Of a stretch of 58,789 bases of DNA, positions 57,795 to 58,789 are shown piece after piece. A program made the position numbers and the translations under genes. Source of the stretch: Thermosporothrix hazakensis (GTDB taxonomy: Bacteria; Chloroflexota; Ktedonobacteria; Ktedonobacterales; Ktedonobacteraceae); the NCBI RefSeq assembly GCF_003253565.1, contig NZ_QKUF01000034.1, forward strand, positions 1 through 58,789, read 5' to 3'. Numbering within the stretch: the first letter of the stretch is position 1; each line of letters begins with the position of its first letter. The notes below the pieces were generated by a model, which was given only the letters and a program-made list of their open reading frames with translations, made no database searches and was not told the DNA's origin.

Positions 57795-58025
57795 TTATTC
57801 GGCTGGCTCATCTGCCTCATCTGGCACATCTTCCAGAAGGTCACGCGTCTCCACGCCTAATGCCCCGGCAAGTTTTGCCAGGGTGTATGTGGTGACACCC
57901 TGGAAAGGGTTCTTAAATATATTTCTTATGGTTGAATAAGGGACTTCACTTTCTATGTGCAGCCTCGTCATAGACATGTTTTTCTCCTTGGCAATTTCTT
58001 TCACTCGTAGTCGGGTTTTCATCAT
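57795..58025 (-). CDS. Cro/CI-type (XRE) repressor
   Basis: 76 residues, the length of a minimal DNA-binding repressor. The helix-turn-helix spans Val-Lys-Glu-Ile-Ala-Lys-Glu-Lys-Asn-Met-Ser-Met-Thr-Arg-Leu to Ser-Thr-Ile-Arg-Asn-Ile-Phe-Lys-Asn, with Leu-Ala-Lys-Leu-Ala-Gly-Ala-Leu-Gly-Val after it, as in small XRE proteins. No dimerisation or cleavage domain is present. It is divergent from the receiver gene, and a series of palindromic operators lies between them, so it most likely represses both. Confidence 0.88.
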   Translation of the reverse strand: MMKTRLRVKEIAKEKNMSMTRLHIESEVPYSTIRNIFKNPFQGVTTYTLAKLAGALGVETRDLLEDVPDEADEPAE

Positions 58026-58037
58026 TTAGCTCCTGCA

Positions 58038-58154
58038 AAATAATATCGCTGTCAGAACAACGCTGTATTTTTAGCATAGTAAAAACAGCGCTGTTTTGAC
58101 AGTGAGAAAAAAATAGCGCTGTTTTTGAAGCGCCATAAAAACAGCGCTATTTTT
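58038..58154. promoter_or_regulatory. Array of repressor operators, 28-base period
   Basis: Palindromes related to AAAACAGCGCTGTTTT start at 58082, 58110 and 58138 (perfect, one change, one change), spaced exactly 28 bases. A weaker copy (13 of 16 matches) starts at 58054, again 28 bases away, and a partial site (ATATCGCTGT) lies at half that spacing. They occupy the whole gap between the divergent repressor and receiver genes. A -10-like TAAAAT is at 58159-58164. Confidence 0.8.
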
Positions 58155-58199
58155 ATGGTAAAATAGAGAAAGAGAGGAACGTTCGAGTAGGGAAAGCGG

Positions 58200-58658
58200 G
58201 TGTGCAACGTGAGGGATCAGAAAGTAGTGGTAGTTGTTGATTGCTCAAAGACAAGCTGCAAAATTCTTGAAGTATGTTTGTCTCGTGCAGGCTTTCGGGT
58301 CCTCACTTTTGCGGATGAGAGGCAGGCATATAAGAATCTCATTGACTGTTTCGATCCGCCCGCCCTCTTCTTGATCGAAGTCAACTTGCCAGAAATGAGC
58401 GGGTATCAATTAGCCAAACTTTTCAGGGCACATCCGAAGCTTTCCGCTGTTCCGATACTTTTCCTCTCTCGACGCACCGGTGTCGTTGACCGCCTGAAGG
58501 CGCTTCTGGCAGGCGGCGCCGGGCTGATCCCGAAACCTTTGATTGTGCAAGATATCGTCGCAACAGTTCAGGAGAATATTCATGCAGCAGATCTCCCAAC
58601 CGAACACATGCCAAAAATCGGAGACGACGCTTCTTCAGCTTCTGAAGAAACTGAATGA
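58200..58658 (+). CDS. Atypical receiver-domain protein (pseudo-receiver)
   Basis: 152 residues from GTG 58200. The receiver fold is clear, with the conserved Lys112 (Ile-Pro-Lys-Pro-Leu) and Gly-Tyr-Gln-Leu-Ala. The phospho-acceptor Asp is replaced by Glu60 (Leu-Ile-Glu-Val-Asn-Leu-Pro-Glu-Met-Ser-Gly), and the acidic pair is Asp14-Cys15 instead of Asp-Asp. It is therefore unlikely to be phosphorylated in the normal way; Glu may mimic the phosphorylated state. There is no output domain; the last ~25 residues are disordered. It is controlled by the operator array upstream and overlaps the next gene. Confidence 0.85.
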   Translation: MCNVRDQKVVVVVDCSKTSCKILEVCLSRAGFRVLTFADERQAYKNLIDCFDPPALFLIEVNLPEMSGYQLAKLFRAHPKLSAVPILFLSRRTGVVDRLKALLAGGAGLIPKPLIVQDIVATVQENIHAADLPTEHMPKIGDDASSASEETE

Positions 58659-58789
58659 TGCTTGGTTCACTTACCGTGAACTGCCAGATGGAAGCCAAGA
58701 GCGGAGAAAGGCAAATGAGCGCTTCCACCAGCTTCACAAGGAGCTGAGTCGCCTTGCACACATTCGCTTCACACCAGAGGGTTATGTTT
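58582..58789 (+). CDS. Hypothetical protein, 5' part (runs off the window)
   Basis: An open frame from ATG 58582, with AGGAG seven bases upstream, overlaps the receiver gene by 77 bases and continues past the window end (69 codons seen). The visible part is helical and charged (Leu-Leu-Gln-Leu-Leu-Lys-Lys-Leu-Asn-Asp-Ala-Trp-Phe-Thr-Tyr-Arg). The family cannot be told. Confidence 0.6.
   Translation, partial: MQQISQPNTCQKSETTLLQLLKKLNDAWFTYRELPDGSQERRKANERFHQLHKELSRLAHIRFTPEGYV

Larger units (their letters stand above)
50430..58789. mobile_element. Integrated mobile element, left part (continues beyond the window)
   Basis: A compact block of phage- or plasmid-type genes: tyrosine integrase at the left edge, two excisionase-like HTH proteins, TOPRIM primase, DUF3987-like protein, SWIM protein, DUF4326 protein, origin-like repeats, repressor with operators, and an atypical receiver. 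The left boundary is placed just outside the integrase stop. No capsid or conjugation genes are in view, so it may be a satellite, integrative plasmid or the start of a larger element. No tRNA target is seen at the edge. Confidence 0.75.

Overview
The window looks like chromosomal DNA of a filamentous, soil-type Chloroflexota bacterium, most probably class Ktedonobacteria. This is inferred from the mix of gene families: several DUF-only protein families, zinc-ribbon and proline-rich membrane proteins, XRE-TPR regulators, and PAS/coiled-coil histidine kinases. No rRNA or phylogenetic marker is present, so the assignment is tentative.

Layout. 1-2837 (+): the end of a PAS protein and two sensor-kinase genes in an overlapping cluster. 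3018-11518 (-): a stand-alone 5'-3' exonuclease, then a five-gene operon (SWIM protein, DUF5691, MoxR AAA+ ATPase, DUF5682, VWA protein) resembling the uncharacterised E. coli yehLMPQ set. 11735-21483: housekeeping and small membrane genes (Hsp20, xylulokinase, Gfo/Idh oxidoreductase, endonuclease III-like glycosylase, methyltransferase, esterase). 21878-27160 (+): a DUF2156 protein, a NarL-type two-component pair, a hypothetical and two YjbQ paralogues. 27306-31196 (+): a complete nadB-nadC-nadA operon with a clear promoter and a palindromic operator, followed by a Bcp peroxiredoxin.

31842-36711 is the most remarkable part. On the minus strand a consensus promoter precedes a 69-residue beta-grasp (ubiquitin-like) protein ending in Gly. 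Then come four tandem structured RNAs, and then a Ro60-like TROVE-VWA protein. Each RNA has a long closing helix with a conserved internal loop. In three of them the helix encloses a tRNA-like fold whose 3' half precedes its 5' half, a circularly permuted order with the acceptor stem closed by a short loop; the fourth keeps a T arm only. This is a Ro60-Y RNA locus with an unusually rich Y RNA array. A ThiF/E1-like enzyme and an unrecognised 325-residue partner lie just downstream on the same strand.

36866-50128: a thioesterase, hypotheticals, an XRE-TPR regulator with small unknown genes (40.3-43.3 kb), a lipoprotein beta-propeller, the MtaB tRNA methylthiotransferase, a DUF2085 protein, a glutaredoxin-like protein, an MMPL transporter and a tiny secreted-peptide gene. 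From about 50.4 kb to the window end is an integrated mobile element. It contains a tyrosine integrase, excisionase-like HTH proteins, a TOPRIM primase, a DUF3987-like protein and a second SWIM protein. It also carries an iteron-and-AT-palindrome region that looks like a replication origin, and a phage-like repressor with operators repeated every 28 bases, facing a receiver protein that lacks the phosphorylatable Asp.
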